Numbered from the stretch's first letter, positions 34,778 through 44,549 are shown. The stretch: 64,000 bases of DNA from Sulfurimonas aquatica (GCF_017357825.1 NZ_CP046073.1:1-64000), one strand, 5' to 3'. The notes: generated from the letters alone by a model not told the origin. Translations and numbers: made by a program.

Positions 34778-37129
34778 ATGAACCGCGAAACTGTTTTAAT
34801 TGTTGATGATAGCAAGATAGTCCAATTATATTTTAATCAGTTAATGGATCCAATGGAATTTAAAGTCCTAATGGCTAGTAGTGCAAAAGAAGCAAAAGAA
34901 ATAATTGATAGAGAAAAAAATATCAATGTTGCAATAGTCGATTTATCTCTTCCTGATTCGATGGATGGAGAAGTTGTTGATTACACTATTGAAAACAAAA
35001 TACCTACAATTGTCATAACCGGTTCAAAGAGTGAAGAAACTTCTAAACTTATTCGCTCAAAAAACATCGTAGAATATATGCAAAAAAACGATAAAAAAGA
35101 TTTTGTAAAGGCTGTTGCTTTAGTTAGGCGTTTACGTAAAAATAGAACTAAAACAATACTAATAGTTGATGATTCTGGAACATATCGTATGCATTTGAAA
35201 CAATTACTAAAACTTCATAAGTTTAATGTTCGTGAAGCTAAAAATGGTAAAGAAGCTTTAACCATAATGAAAGAACCTATAGATATTTCTATGGTATTAA
35301 CAGACTATGAAATGCCAGAGATGGATGGTTTGGAACTCATCATTAATTTACGTAAAGATCATGAAATACATAAACTACCTATAATTGTTTTATCCGTATA
35401 TGATGACGGACATAAAATATCAAACGCACTTAGAGAAGGTGCAAATGATTATATACATAAACCTTACCAATCCGAAGAATTTTTTAGTCGCCTTTACATA
35501 AATATTATCAATACAGAGTATGTAGAAGAAATGAAAGAACAAAATACTAATCTCGAACAATATAAAAATGCTATTGATAAAACAAATATCGTATCAAAGA
35601 CAGATACTTTTGGCAAGATTATAGATGTTAATGATATGTTTTGCAATATTTCAGGGTATACAAGGGAAGAACTTATTGGTAAAACTCATCGTATAGTTAG
35701 GCACCCTGACACACCAGAAGAAACCTTTAGTGCTTTATGGGAAACAATTACAAATAAAAAAATATGGCAAGGGGTCATTAAAAATCGTAAAAAAGATGGG
35801 AGTGTATACCTCGTTGATACAACAATTATACCTATCCTTAAGGATGATGGAAGTATTAAAAAGTATATATCAATTAGAAAAGACATAACAAAGATTGTTG
35901 AACAGAATACTCTTATTCAAAAGCAATATACAGATTCTTTGACACAATTACCAAACCGTTTAAAACTTTTAAAGGATTTATCATGTAGTAATGGTACATC
36001 TGCACTAGTAATTTTGAATATTGTTTCATTTACTAATATAAATAGTTTTTATGGTTTTGAAGTTGCAGATAAGCTACTAGTGTCAATAGGAAAAAAAATA
36101 AAGAGTTTTGCAAACAACACCCATAATGTATATAAACTTCATGTAGATGAATATGCTTTATTAGGAGAAAATATTTCTGAGGCTGAAGAAAAAATATTTA
36201 TAAAAGATTTATTAGAAAGTCTCAATCAAAATAGTTTTATTATTAATGGTCAAGAAATATTTGTAAATTTCAGTGTTGGACTATACTCTGGAGAGGAAAA
36301 TCATTTTATAAATGCTGATACAGCACTCCAACAATCTAGAGTTTTAAATAAAGATATATGTGCATACAGTGAATTACCTAATAATGTTGAAGTACAGGCA
36401 AATAATTTAAAATGGACAAGAAAATTGCACAAGGCTATTGAAGACAATAGAATGAAGGCATTTTTTCAACCAATTATAAATAATGCAACAAAAGAAGTTG
36501 ATAAGTATGAAGCACTAATTAGAATGATTGATGAAGAAGGAAAGGTTATTTCACCATTTTTCTTTTTAGATATTGCTAAAAAAACAAAACGCTATGAAGC
36601 ATTGACAAAAATAGTTTTTGATCAAACAGCTACTCTTGCAAAAAAAACATCTAAAGTATTCTCTATCAATCTTACAATAGCTGATTTCAAGAATTCTGAA
36701 TTAATGAAGTATATGCGTGATGAAATATATGCATTAAATATACATCAGTATATAGTTTTTGAAATTGTTGAATCAGAAGAGTTGGAATCTGAAGAAATGA
36801 TTAAAACCATTAATAATTTAAAAAACTGTCCTATTAAAATATCTATTGATGACTTTGGAACAGGGTATTCGAATTTCGACTATCTCATAAAATTAAATGC
36901 TGATTTTATTAAAATTGATGGTTCTATTATTAAACATGTTTTAGAAGATCCAAATGCAGAACTGATGGTTGAAACAATAGTTAATTTAGCTAAAAAACTT
37001 GGAGCAAAAACTATAGGAGAGTTTGTTGAAACTGAAGAGATATTCAATAAGATAAAAGAACTTGGTGTAGATTATTCACAAGGATATTATTTTGGTAAAC
37101 CACTTGAATGTATTTCAGAGAGCCTTTAA
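34778..37129 (+). CDS. Dual-receiver cyclic-di-GMP signalling protein (REC-REC-PAS-GGDEF-EAL)
   Basis: This 783-residue cytoplasmic regulator has two receiver domains with phosphoacceptor Asp 55 (VAIVDLSLPD) and Asp 176 (VLTDYEMPEMDG), a PAS domain at about 265-375, a degenerate GGDEF domain (HVDEYALL in place of GGDEF) and an EAL domain. The EAL domain has YEALIRM, FEIVESEE, DDFGTGYS, FIKIDGS and QGYYFGKP. It is therefore predicted to be a phosphodiesterase for cyclic-di-GMP whose activity depends on phosphorylation. It would lower cyclic-di-GMP and favour motility. No cognate kinase is adjacent; the orphan histidine kinase at 41400 is a possible partner. The start follows GACGAGGAAAC. Confidence 0.92.
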   Translation: MNRETVLIVDDSKIVQLYFNQLMDPMEFKVLMASSAKEAKEIIDREKNINVAIVDLSLPDSMDGEVVDYTIENKIPTIVITGSKSEETSKLIRSKNIVEYMQKNDKKDFVKAVALVRRLRKNRTKTILIVDDSGTYRMHLKQLLKLHKFNVREAKNGKEALTIMKEPIDISMVLTDYEMPEMDGLELIINLRKDHEIHKLPIIVLSVYDDGHKISNALREGANDYIHKPYQSEEFFSRLYINIINTEYVEEMKEQNTNLEQYKNAIDKTNIVSKTDTFGKIIDVNDMFCNISGYTREELIGKTHRIVRHPDTPEETFSALWETITNKKIWQGVIKNRKKDGSVYLVDTTIIPILKDDGSIKKYISIRKDITKIVEQNTLIQKQYTDSLTQLPNRLKLLKDLSCSNGTSALVILNIVSFTNINSFYGFEVADKLLVSIGKKIKSFANNTHNVYKLHVDEYALLGENISEAEEKIFIKDLLESLNQNSFIINGQEIFVNFSVGLYSGEENHFINADTALQQSRVLNKDICAYSELPNNVEVQANNLKWTRKLHKAIEDNRMKAFFQPIINNATKEVDKYEALIRMIDEEGKVISPFFFLDIAKKTKRYEALTKIVFDQTATLAKKTSKVFSINLTIADFKNSELMKYMRDEIYALNIHQYIVFEIVESEELESEEMIKTINNLKNCPIKISIDDFGTGYSNFDYLIKLNADFIKIDGSIIKHVLEDPNAELMVETIVNLAKKLGAKTIGEFVETEEIFNKIKELGVDYSQGYYFGKPLECISESL

Positions 37130-37694
37130 GATAGATGTAAAATCGTTTTTACTCAAAGAAAAGCAACATATAATTTCTACTGTGACTGGAAAAGTTGGAG
37201 CTTTTATTGTACTTTGACTTTTTATTGATTTATGTAGTGGAGAGATTATAGGTTTAGATGAAGATTTCACTAAAAAATAAACTATTAAAGAAGTTTTAGT
37301 TCGATACTATAATATTCTTAAGTATCATTTATAGTTAAGAGAGACTAAAGCACTTTTATTACTGCCTTGTGTAGCACCAAATAATCATCTACAATACAAG
37401 TCAAACTTGCACAACCTGTGCCTTTTGGAGTATGTTCAAAAATTGCGAGATTCCTGAATTAATAAGTGTCGATTTGATAAGTGACATTCCGCTCATCGGC
37501 TTAAATATTGGTACGTTGATAGCTGAAAGAAAAATTCACCTCGTTTATGGGATTGAAATGTCAAGATTTATCTCTTAAGCTTATCACGAAGTAGATTAAT
37601 ATAAATTTCAGATAAATACATTAAAATCACTGTTTTTTAGTTATAATATAAAAATAAACTTATATTACTTCGCAATAAGCTTAAAGGATTCAAG
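37130..37694. other. 565-bp stretch without a recognisable gene
   Basis: Frames on both strands are short and broken. A SPACER-like run of unrelated sequence ends in A+T-rich DNA with AAGGATTCAAG before the HipA-like start at 37695. It may be the remains of a decayed gene; none is identified. Confidence 0.5.
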
Positions 37695-39293
37695 ATGCCT
37701 ATAAATGTACTACAAATAGATATTTTAAAAGCTTTAAAGGAAGAAAATAGCTATGTAAGCTTAAAAGATATTATGATTAAGCTTTCGAGGCATAAATTAA
37801 CCGCTAGATCCTTCCAAAATGAAATAAAATCTATTCTTAATTCCCAAAGAGGAAACACAAGAGGTTCTGCATCTAGCACCGAATATATATTAGAAGATAT
37901 TCAAAGAAGCTACCCAAGTTCTAAATTTCTTTATGTGTATAAAGATTCAATTATTATAGGACTTTTTTTCAAAGTAAATGATATATATAGATTCTATTAT
38001 GATACCGATTATCTTATCAAGTATAATGTAGCGTTGCCTACACTTCCTTTACAGGTTGAACCATTTGATTTTAATGAAATTCCTCCGGTTTTTGAAGACA
38101 ACTTGCAAGAGGGGATAAATAGAGAGATTATAGAGATTACACATAAAGAAGCGGATGAATTTGAATTATTGGCATTAATTGAAGAATCAATCGGAGATAT
38201 TTGTTTTTCCAAATCCAAAGAAGAGTGTTACATTAAAGGGAAAAAAGCACATGGGTATCTCAATTCTTTAAATGAGATTTTATCCAGTAATGACAAAATA
38301 AATATTTTACACGGCTTTAAAATGCACTTTAGTGAGGTAGACCTGTTTCCTGAGAATGAAGACCTGTCATCTCTAAAATCTACAAGAGTAGAGGGTATTA
38401 GCGGGTATCAATACAAAAAATTCATCGATATAGATTTTGACAACAATAAAATATTGTCTGATAAAAACGCGAATAACTATATACTTAAGCCATACAGTAA
38501 GATTAAAGCCGATCCTACTACCGAGCATTACTATCCCCATCTTGCTATTAATGAGCATCTGTTCATGTCGTTTGCAAAAAATGAGTTGGGTTTTAGAGTA
38601 CCATATACAGCACTTATAAAAAGAGAGACTGATAAAGAGTTTCATTATATTGTTAAGCGATTTGACAGACTAAACGGGGATAGATTTGCCAAAGCGACAT
38701 TCGCAACATACTTAGGGCTAAGAAGCGAAAGTAAATATAAAACGACGACAGAGCAAATGTTTAAACGCATTGCAAAAGAGCTTATATCTCCAATAGAAAG
38801 GATGGAGCTTTTGAAGCATTACTTTTATTCCATCATGATTGTTCACGAAGATATGCATACTAAAAATCTTTCATTAATCCTTGATGAACATAAAGTGTTG
38901 TTTGCACCTCTTTATGATATATGCTCTACACCTTTTTATAGTTCATCAAAAGACTACGAAACATATCTCACGCTTAACGGAAAGCAAAAACAGATTAGAC
39001 CTAATGACTTTAAAGGTGTATGTAAAATACTCAATGTTGATTTTAAAGAGTTTAGAGCTGTTTGTAATGATATTGCGCTCAAGTACATTAATGTGTTGCC
39101 GGAGTATTTTGATATCATCGAAAGTCTAGGAAGTATCCCTTTTTACCATACAGGGTACAAGAAAGTAAAGGGTGATAGCGAGATGAGATGGTATCATAAA
39201 GATCAGATTGAATTTGTTAATATCCTTAGATCCGGACATGCAAAAAGAAAAGAGGAATTGATAAATTTAGGGTGGGTGAAACAAACTCAATAA
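37695..39293 (+). CDS. HipA-type kinase with fused N-terminal winged-helix region
   Basis: In this 532-residue protein the first 60 residues (MPINVLQIDILKALKEENSY and KLTARSFQNEIKSILN) look like a winged helix rather than the standard HipA N-subdomain. The region to about 210 is unrecognised. From GISGYQYK (234-241) onward it is a HipA kinase: NYILKPYS, EFHYIVKRFDR, catalytic HEDMHTKN (384-391) and APLYDI (D408). It belongs to the same subfamily as the gene at 44679. No separate antitoxin gene adjoins it, so the N-terminal region may supply regulation. The toxin-like role is inferred. Confidence 0.85.
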   Translation: MPINVLQIDILKALKEENSYVSLKDIMIKLSRHKLTARSFQNEIKSILNSQRGNTRGSASSTEYILEDIQRSYPSSKFLYVYKDSIIIGLFFKVNDIYRFYYDTDYLIKYNVALPTLPLQVEPFDFNEIPPVFEDNLQEGINREIIEITHKEADEFELLALIEESIGDICFSKSKEECYIKGKKAHGYLNSLNEILSSNDKINILHGFKMHFSEVDLFPENEDLSSLKSTRVEGISGYQYKKFIDIDFDNNKILSDKNANNYILKPYSKIKADPTTEHYYPHLAINEHLFMSFAKNELGFRVPYTALIKRETDKEFHYIVKRFDRLNGDRFAKATFATYLGLRSESKYKTTTEQMFKRIAKELISPIERMELLKHYFYSIMIVHEDMHTKNLSLILDEHKVLFAPLYDICSTPFYSSSKDYETYLTLNGKQKQIRPNDFKGVCKILNVDFKEFRAVCNDIALKYINVLPEYFDIIESLGSIPFYHTGYKKVKGDSEMRWYHKDQIEFVNILRSGHAKRKEELINLGWVKQTQ

Positions 39294-39328
39294 TTTATGT
39301 GCGGTATTTATTACAGAAAAAGTATCGT

Positions 39329-39351
39329 GGAATGTCCCCTATAAACTAGAC
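39329..39351 (+). repeat. 23-bp GGAAT cassette-border repeat, copy B1
   Basis: GGAATGTCCCCTATAAACTA plus GAC matches 49339-49361 and, in reverse complement, 48027-48049 at about 20-21 of 23 positions. It sits between the convergent HipA-like and AbiEii genes, at a cassette boundary. Confidence 0.7.
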
Positions 39352-39401
39352 TGTCACTAAAACAGTTCTATTTGGAACAAGCAAACTCCATAGCAGTACA
39401 T

Positions 39402-40100
39402 CTAAGTTAATATTTTTTGACATTCTTGTTTTATAATCTCAGGAGCATTTTTAGAGTCATTTATGTAATTCTCAAAAGGTGCTACAATTTCTATCTCTTC
39501 AAGAAATGTTGTTTTATCCAAGTTCTCTAATGAAATTTTTAACTCTTTCAAATCTAATTTATTAATCAAGCCTCTCTCAAGCATATTTTGCAGGATGCCA
39601 TCTTTAAACATTATAGCTATGGCAATATCTATAATGTCTCTTGTAAGATTATCCTTTCGTCTATAAACTATCTTCTTACCTATAATATCTTCTATGCTCT
39701 CAACATATACATCACTGGTAAAAATAACTTTTGAATCGTCAAGCAAATAATCAGATGAAGGATTTTGAGAGACCAACACATCGACTTTTATATTATTCTT
39801 TTTCTCCAATACTCTTATGTGGTTTGATAGATCAATGTACTTGCTAGTATTAAATTTATTTGTTTCATCTATCCAGTGCTTTGGGCTAAGGTAGTTTAAT
39901 ATTTGTACATCAGTCACAAATAAGTCAATATCAAAACTAAGCCTGTGTTGGAAATAGTATATAGCTAATGCAGTTCCACCACCAAACCTGATTGTAGAGT
40001 GGTCTTGATTTGGTAAAAAGCTGTAGGCATCTTCAATAAAGCTGTTTAAAGCATGTATCTGTTCACCATAATGCTCTTTTATAAATTCAACATTTTTCAT
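39402..40100 (-). CDS. AbiEii-family nucleotidyltransferase toxin
   Basis: This 232-residue protein has the DUF1814/AbiEii nucleotidyltransferase core: RFGGGTALAIYYFQHR (GGGT at 40-43), then LSFDIDLFV with the DxD metal pair (D57, D59). KNNIKVDVLVSQNPS and DIIGKKIVYRRKDNLTRDII follow. AbiEii toxins transfer nucleotides onto target molecules and cause bacteriostasis during phage infection. It overlaps its upstream partner by four bases (ATGA). All core residues are present, unlike the truncated copy at 31128. Confidence 0.92.
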   Translation of the reverse strand: MKNVEFIKEHYGEQIHALNSFIEDAYSFLPNQDHSTIRFGGGTALAIYYFQHRLSFDIDLFVTDVQILNYLSPKHWIDETNKFNTSKYIDLSNHIRVLEKKNNIKVDVLVSQNPSSDYLLDDSKVIFTSDVYVESIEDIIGKKIVYRRKDNLTRDIIDIAIAIMFKDGILQNMLERGLINKLDLKELKISLENLDKTTFLEEIEIVAPFENYINDSKNAPEIIKQECQKILT

Positions 40101-40489
40101 AATAAAGCCAATACTGTTTCAACTCTCTTAGGAGATATTCTATAGTAGTTTCTAAAATCAACTATCTCTTCTTCTAATGCTTCATTCTTTATAGTTTTAA
40201 GTGCGTATTTATCATACACATCTAAAGGCTCTTTTTTATAAAACAGATTCTTTAAACCAGTCAGTGTAAAATGTTTTTTTTTATTCCCTATAGAACAGTT
40301 TACCGTTGATAAAAGCATCACTGGCTTTGATTGAGACTTTAGTTCCTTTGATAAGATATCTTTAACATCATCCATACTCATATTCTTAAGTAACTTCGCA
40401 AGAGTATGTTTTTTGTTATCTTCTTTACTCCAGTCAGACAATGTAGATGGAGCAATACCAAATACATCAAATATATCTTTAGTTTTCAT
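40097..40489 (-). CDS. Putative antitoxin of the AbiEii toxin
   Basis: This 130-residue protein begins with a short HTH (MKTKDIFDVFGIAPSTLSDW). A helical C-terminal half (VYDKYALKTIKNEALEEEIV, then DFRNYYRISPKRVETVLALL) follows. It resembles the short HTH partners that precede AbiEii-type toxins rather than full AbiEi. The overlap with the toxin gene (ATGA) and identical direction indicate an operon. It probably represses its own promoter. The start follows AGGAGGATACTT. Confidence 0.8.
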   Translation of the reverse strand: MKTKDIFDVFGIAPSTLSDWSKEDNKKHTLAKLLKNMSMDDVKDILSKELKSQSKPVMLLSTVNCSIGNKKKHFTLTGLKNLFYKKEPLDVYDKYALKTIKNEALEEEIVDFRNYYRISPKRVETVLALL

Positions 40490-40595
40490 AAGTATCCTCC
40501 TTTTTTATAATTATACGATATTCGGATTAAAATAGCAAATAAATACTAATTTACAAAATGTTATAGTGAATCTATTCATAATAAAGGAGTCAACT

Positions 40596-41159
40596 ATGAA
40601 TGTAGGATATGCAAGAGTTTCAACTTCAAGCCAAAATCTTGAGAATCAAATTGATCAGCTTAAAGAATCAGGCTGTGAAAAGATCTTCTCAGAAAAAAGA
40701 TCTGGAAAAAATGAAGCTGATCGTAAAGAGTTTAAAATTATGATGGAGTTCATTAGAGAGGGAGATGTGCTTTTTATAACAAAGCATGACCGTTTAGCAA
40801 GATCAGTAATTGACCTACAAAATATTGCTAAGTTTTTAGAAGATAAAAATGTCGATCTCAAAGTCATTCAACAAAACATTGATACCACAACACCAGCAGG
40901 TAGATTATTATTTACCATGTTAGGTGCTATTACAGAGTTTGAACGAGATCTTATCAATGAACGAGTTAAGGAAGGAATTGAAGCTGCGAAGAAAAAGGGT
41001 GTTCAATTTGGAAGAAGAGCTATTCTCAATAATAAAGAGAAAAATGTCATATATAAGGAACGTGAAAAAGGCAAGTCTGTGGCATGGTTGTCAAAATTCT
41101 TTCATGTTGCTCGTAATACAATCTATAGAGCTATCAAAGATGTAGCTAAAAAGAAGTAG
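40596..41159 (+). CDS. Serine recombinase (resolvase/invertase family), copy 2
   Basis: This 187-residue paralogue of the gene at 1363-1926 has the same catalytic Ser9 motif and C-terminal HTH, differing at a few positions (for example KHDRLAR for KLDRLAR, ITEFERD for IAEFERD). The Leu-to-His change is next to a conserved Asp-Arg pair. Similarity continues into 3' flanking DNA to about 41245 but stops just before the ribosome binding site, marking a duplicated unit. The start ATG 40596 follows AAAGGAGTCAACT. Confidence 0.92.
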   Translation: MNVGYARVSTSSQNLENQIDQLKESGCEKIFSEKRSGKNEADRKEFKIMMEFIREGDVLFITKHDRLARSVIDLQNIAKFLEDKNVDLKVIQQNIDTTTPAGRLLFTMLGAITEFERDLINERVKEGIEAAKKKGVQFGRRAILNNKEKNVIYKEREKGKSVAWLSKFFHVARNTIYRAIKDVAKKK

Positions 41160-41399
41160 TCAAATGACTACTTCCTGATGTTCAAAAATTCAACTCTATT
41201 TGGAATAGTCTTGCTGTTACTGAAAACTGTTCAAAATATAAGAGTTTATGTAAGATAATTTGCAAATTATTTATTTAATTATCACTTATATAACTGTTAG
41301 AATGTTATATTATTTTAACTTATTTTTTATTAATATAAAGTACGATACACTATTAATATATATTAAAATATTAGCTAAATCCTTACTATCTTTCTTGTA

Positions 41400-43316
41400 A
41401 TGAATAACATATGTGGAGTACTTTTGATAAATAATAAAAACACTAAACTGCAACTAGGAATAGGTGAAAACAGTTATCGTACATTTTTTGAAGATAACAC
41501 TGCTGTAATGCTTCTTATTGACTCTGTTACTGGTGAAATTATTGATGCAAATAAGGCAGCAGAAAAATATTACGGATATACTTTAAATATGCTGCTAAAT
41601 ATGAATATTAAGGAGATTAATCAGCTATCATCTGAGTCTGTAGAAAAAGAAATGAAGTTCGCTTTGAGTGAAAAAAAATCCTATTTCGAATTTGAACATA
41701 AACTCTCTTCAGGAGAAATACGTAATGTAGATGTTTATTCTAATCCAATCCAAGAGAATAATAAAAAATACCTTCTCTCTATCGTCCATGAGAGCCCGGA
41801 GCACAAAAAAAATGAACGTTTGCTCAAAGAGAAAGAGGCCTATATAAGAAGTATTTTTCTCGCCCTTCCAGCAGGAGTTGGAGTTGTAAAAGAGCGTGTT
41901 TTACAAGAAGTTAATGATTATATGTGTGTGATGACAGGATATGCAAGGGAGGAATTACTTAATAAGAATTCGAGGATGCTATATCCGGATCAAGAAACAT
42001 ATGAAAGTGTTGGAAAAGAAAAATACAAGCAGATTACTAAATATGGTATAGGTAGTGTCGAGACCCAACTTCAGCGCAAAGATGGAACTATATTGGATGT
42101 TCTTCTCTCTTCAACACCAATTGAACCTCTAGATATCTCTAAGGGTGTAACATTTACTGCTACTGATATAACTGAATTAAACCAATCACATTCTGATGCT
42201 CTTAAAGCCAAAGAGGTCTACCGTTCACTTCTTGAAGATATAAATGAATGGGTATGGGAAGTGAATCTAGAGGGATGTTTTACTTACTCTAGTCCTCGTG
42301 TTAAAGATATTATTGGCTATTCACCCGATGAAGTTATGGGTAAATCACTATTTTATTTTATAGATGATGGAGAAGTAGATCTTGTCAAATCTATTTTTTC
42401 CGAAATTATTGCATCAAAATCGAGTTTTAAAAATATACAAAGCACTCAACGACATAAAGATACTCAAGACGTCATAATTGAGACAACAGGACGACCAGTC
42501 TTTGACAATGACACAGGAGAACTTATGGGGTATCGCGGTACTAATCGTGATATCACAGAACACATAACTATAGAAAAAGAGCTAAAATTAAAAGATGAAA
42601 TCATGTTTGCACAATCCCGCCAAGCAGCAATGGGAGAGATGATAGGTATGATAGCCCACCAATGGCGTCAACCTATTACAAGTATAGCTATGGGAGCGAA
42701 TAATATCATTGTAGATTCAATCCTAGGTAATATAGATAAAGATTCTTTAAATAAACTTGCTACAGATATAGTCGAACAAACACAGCACTTATCTAAGACT
42801 ATAGATGACTTTAGAGATTTTTTCAAACCAAACAAAGAACATGATGATGTAAATGTTTGTTCTGTGATTGAAGAGACACTTTCTATAATAGGTACCTCTT
42901 TAGTAAACAACAATATTAAAATTATTAAAGAATTTAATTCTCAAAGTACTATTTCAACATTCTCTAGAGAACTGCTTCAAGTCTATATAAACATACTAAA
43001 AAATGCTAAAGAGGCATTACTTGAGAACAAGATAGAAGATGCTAAGATAATCATTACAGTTACTGAAGATGAAAATAACATAATTACAACTGTATGTGAT
43101 AATGGTGGTGGTGTTAAACCTGAACTCTTAACAAAAATATTTGAACCTTACTTTACAACGAAAGAGGAACTCAATGGTACTGGGTTAGGTTTATATATGT
43201 CCAATATAATTGTCACTAAACACCTCAAAGGTACTTTACAAGTTAAAAATAGTGATGATGGTGCTTGTTTTATGCTTAAATTACCTAAGGTAAGGAGTGA
43301 TAATATTGGGACTTAA
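41400..43316 (+). CDS. PAS-domain sensor histidine kinase
   Basis: This 638-residue soluble kinase has three PAS domains (about 25-130, 140-255 and 265-395). The dimerisation/phosphoacceptor region contains MGEMIGMIAHQWRQP, with the phosphorylated histidine in AHQWRQP. The C-terminal ATPase has NILKNAKEALLENK, DNGGGV and GTGLGLYMS. The HQWRQP box is common in sensor kinases of Campylobacterota. It has no membrane segment and no adjacent response regulator. It may phosphorylate the two-receiver EAL protein at 34778; that pairing is speculative. Confidence 0.92.
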   Translation: MNNICGVLLINNKNTKLQLGIGENSYRTFFEDNTAVMLLIDSVTGEIIDANKAAEKYYGYTLNMLLNMNIKEINQLSSESVEKEMKFALSEKKSYFEFEHKLSSGEIRNVDVYSNPIQENNKKYLLSIVHESPEHKKNERLLKEKEAYIRSIFLALPAGVGVVKERVLQEVNDYMCVMTGYAREELLNKNSRMLYPDQETYESVGKEKYKQITKYGIGSVETQLQRKDGTILDVLLSSTPIEPLDISKGVTFTATDITELNQSHSDALKAKEVYRSLLEDINEWVWEVNLEGCFTYSSPRVKDIIGYSPDEVMGKSLFYFIDDGEVDLVKSIFSEIIASKSSFKNIQSTQRHKDTQDVIIETTGRPVFDNDTGELMGYRGTNRDITEHITIEKELKLKDEIMFAQSRQAAMGEMIGMIAHQWRQPITSIAMGANNIIVDSILGNIDKDSLNKLATDIVEQTQHLSKTIDDFRDFFKPNKEHDDVNVCSVIEETLSIIGTSLVNNNIKIIKEFNSQSTISTFSRELLQVYINILKNAKEALLENKIEDAKIIITVTEDENNIITTVCDNGGGVKPELLTKIFEPYFTTKEELNGTGLGLYMSNIIVTKHLKGTLQVKNSDDGACFMLKLPKVRSDNIGT

Positions 43317-43427
43317 TCAAGGTAGTGCAAAAGACTAGTTCCAAAATTCATCTCTTAATGGAACAATATTAATAACAGCATAGTTCGCTCCAAAATCTAG
43401 AGGTTACGAGGTTTAAGGTTAGTGTGC

Positions 43428-43499
43428 CTTCGGATACTGGGTTCGAACCAGTGACCAAGTGATTAACAGTCACATACTCTAGCGCTGAGCTAATCCGGA
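43428..43499 (-). tRNA. tRNA-Asn-like gene (anticodon GTT), partly degenerate
   Basis: The reverse strand reads as a 72-nt cloverleaf. The acceptor is TCCGGAT, the D arm starts GCTC, the anticodon loop is CTGTTAA (anticodon GTT at 43465-43467), and the T arm is ACTGG-TTCGAAC-CCAGT. There is a mismatch in the acceptor stem (C2-A71), one at the top of the anticodon stem, and the D-loop lacks GG. No CCA is encoded. It is either a diverged plasmid-borne tRNA or a remnant of an integration target. Confidence 0.65.
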
Positions 43500-43511
43500 A
43501 TGTGTATGAAA

Positions 43512-43585
43512 TGGTGTCAGAATGGATGGGGACTTGAACCCCAAATCCCGGGCTTATGAGAACGATTACGAATACGTCATACACG
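43512..43585 (-). tRNA. Degenerate tRNA-Met-like sequence (CAT loop)
   Basis: On the reverse strand a perfect T arm (TGGGG-TTCAAGT-CCCCA) and an anticodon loop CTCATAA are spaced as in a tRNA. The anticodon stem pairs poorly, the D-loop lacks GG and the acceptor stem does not close. It lies about 12 bases before the tRNA-Asn-like sequence. It is probably a pseudo-tRNA. Confidence 0.4.
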
Positions 43586-43680
43586 CGAACAAGGGGCTTT
43601 AGTCACCTACAATTAACGCTAATTAATGTTATTTCTACTATTTTTGGTGACACTTTTATGACACCTCTCCTTTATATTTT

Positions 43681-44529
43681 TCAAACGTGATACATTTTCC
43701 AATAAGGATTGTATGAATAATTTAATTGATTCTTGTCGGTGTAAAAATCAAACTCAGATATGCACTCTTTAAATTCATCAAGCTCTCTCTTTTCAAATCC
43801 TATCTCTTCTAGTATGTATCCTATGCTTTGAAAGTATGGATATATAAAATCAAACCTTTGTGTTATTGCAAAAACTTCATCTACATTAATATGGTTTTTT
43901 ATTTTTGAAAATACATCAATTATTTCTCTAGAGTTTCTAAAATATTGCACATTTACAACCATTTCAACTAGTGCTCGGTTAACACTTGATACTTTTATTC
44001 CATCAATTTCTGTCACACCGACTTGCATAGTATATTTAGGTTGTAAAAAAATTATATGCTTATTGTTATACTTCCCTATCATGTGTGTTTTTCTATAATC
44101 TTTCGCAAAAGCATTATCTATAGCCTTTTGTGTCAACTCAACATCTCCAGAGTCAGAGCCTTTATCTGTTTGTTCTTTTGATATAAATATAAAATTATTT
44201 CTATATTCAGATAATCCTATATAGTTAAGTGCACTACTCATAGAAAGAAAAGCATTTTTCTTCAGTGAAGTTAATAATTTTTCATCTGACAAAGATTCAT
44301 TAAAAGAATATCTCGTTAAATAACCACCATCCATAAAAACACTGAATGATAAAAGTCCTATGTCCACAAGACGATCATAAAATTTACTTGATGACATTGA
44401 ATTGGAAACTAAGCCTTTTTCTTTTAGATTTATCAATAAACCCTTCAGGTCATTAAGGTTATAGGAGTCGTTACTCGCAGCAATAGACTTTATTTGATTT
44501 ACATTTTTGTTAAAGTAATCTTGTCTCAT
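43681..44529 (-). CDS. AbiEi-like transcriptional regulator/antitoxin
   Basis: This 282-residue protein has an N-terminal winged helix (YNLNDLKGLLINLKEKGLVS, then SKFYDRLVDIGLLSF). It continues through the AbiEi-type domain: FLSMSSALNYIGLSEYR, GKYNNKHIIFLQPKY and IDGIKVSSVNRALVEMV. AbiEi proteins repress their operon and antagonise AbiEii toxins. Here no AbiEii gene is adjacent. Instead it is divergent from a HipA-type kinase, with two related palindromes between them. I infer that it serves as regulator and possibly antitoxin of that kinase. Confidence 0.8.
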   Translation of the reverse strand: MRQDYFNKNVNQIKSIAASNDSYNLNDLKGLLINLKEKGLVSNSMSSSKFYDRLVDIGLLSFSVFMDGGYLTRYSFNESLSDEKLLTSLKKNAFLSMSSALNYIGLSEYRNNFIFISKEQTDKGSDSGDVELTQKAIDNAFAKDYRKTHMIGKYNNKHIIFLQPKYTMQVGVTEIDGIKVSSVNRALVEMVVNVQYFRNSREIIDVFSKIKNHINVDEVFAITQRFDFIYPYFQSIGYILEEIGFEKRELDEFKECISEFDFYTDKNQLNYSYNPYWKMYHV

Positions 44530-44549
44530 AAAATTATACCTTCCTATAT

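Noticed and set aside
34778-43316. Confident two-component pairing of the REC-REC-EAL protein with the histidine kinase at 41400
   Set aside because: They are separated by more than 4 kb of unrelated cassettes; the link is only a possibility.
43369-43584. 71-residue reverse-strand ORF across the tRNA-like sequences
   Set aside because: It is explained by the tRNA-like structures, and its product has no protein-like features.
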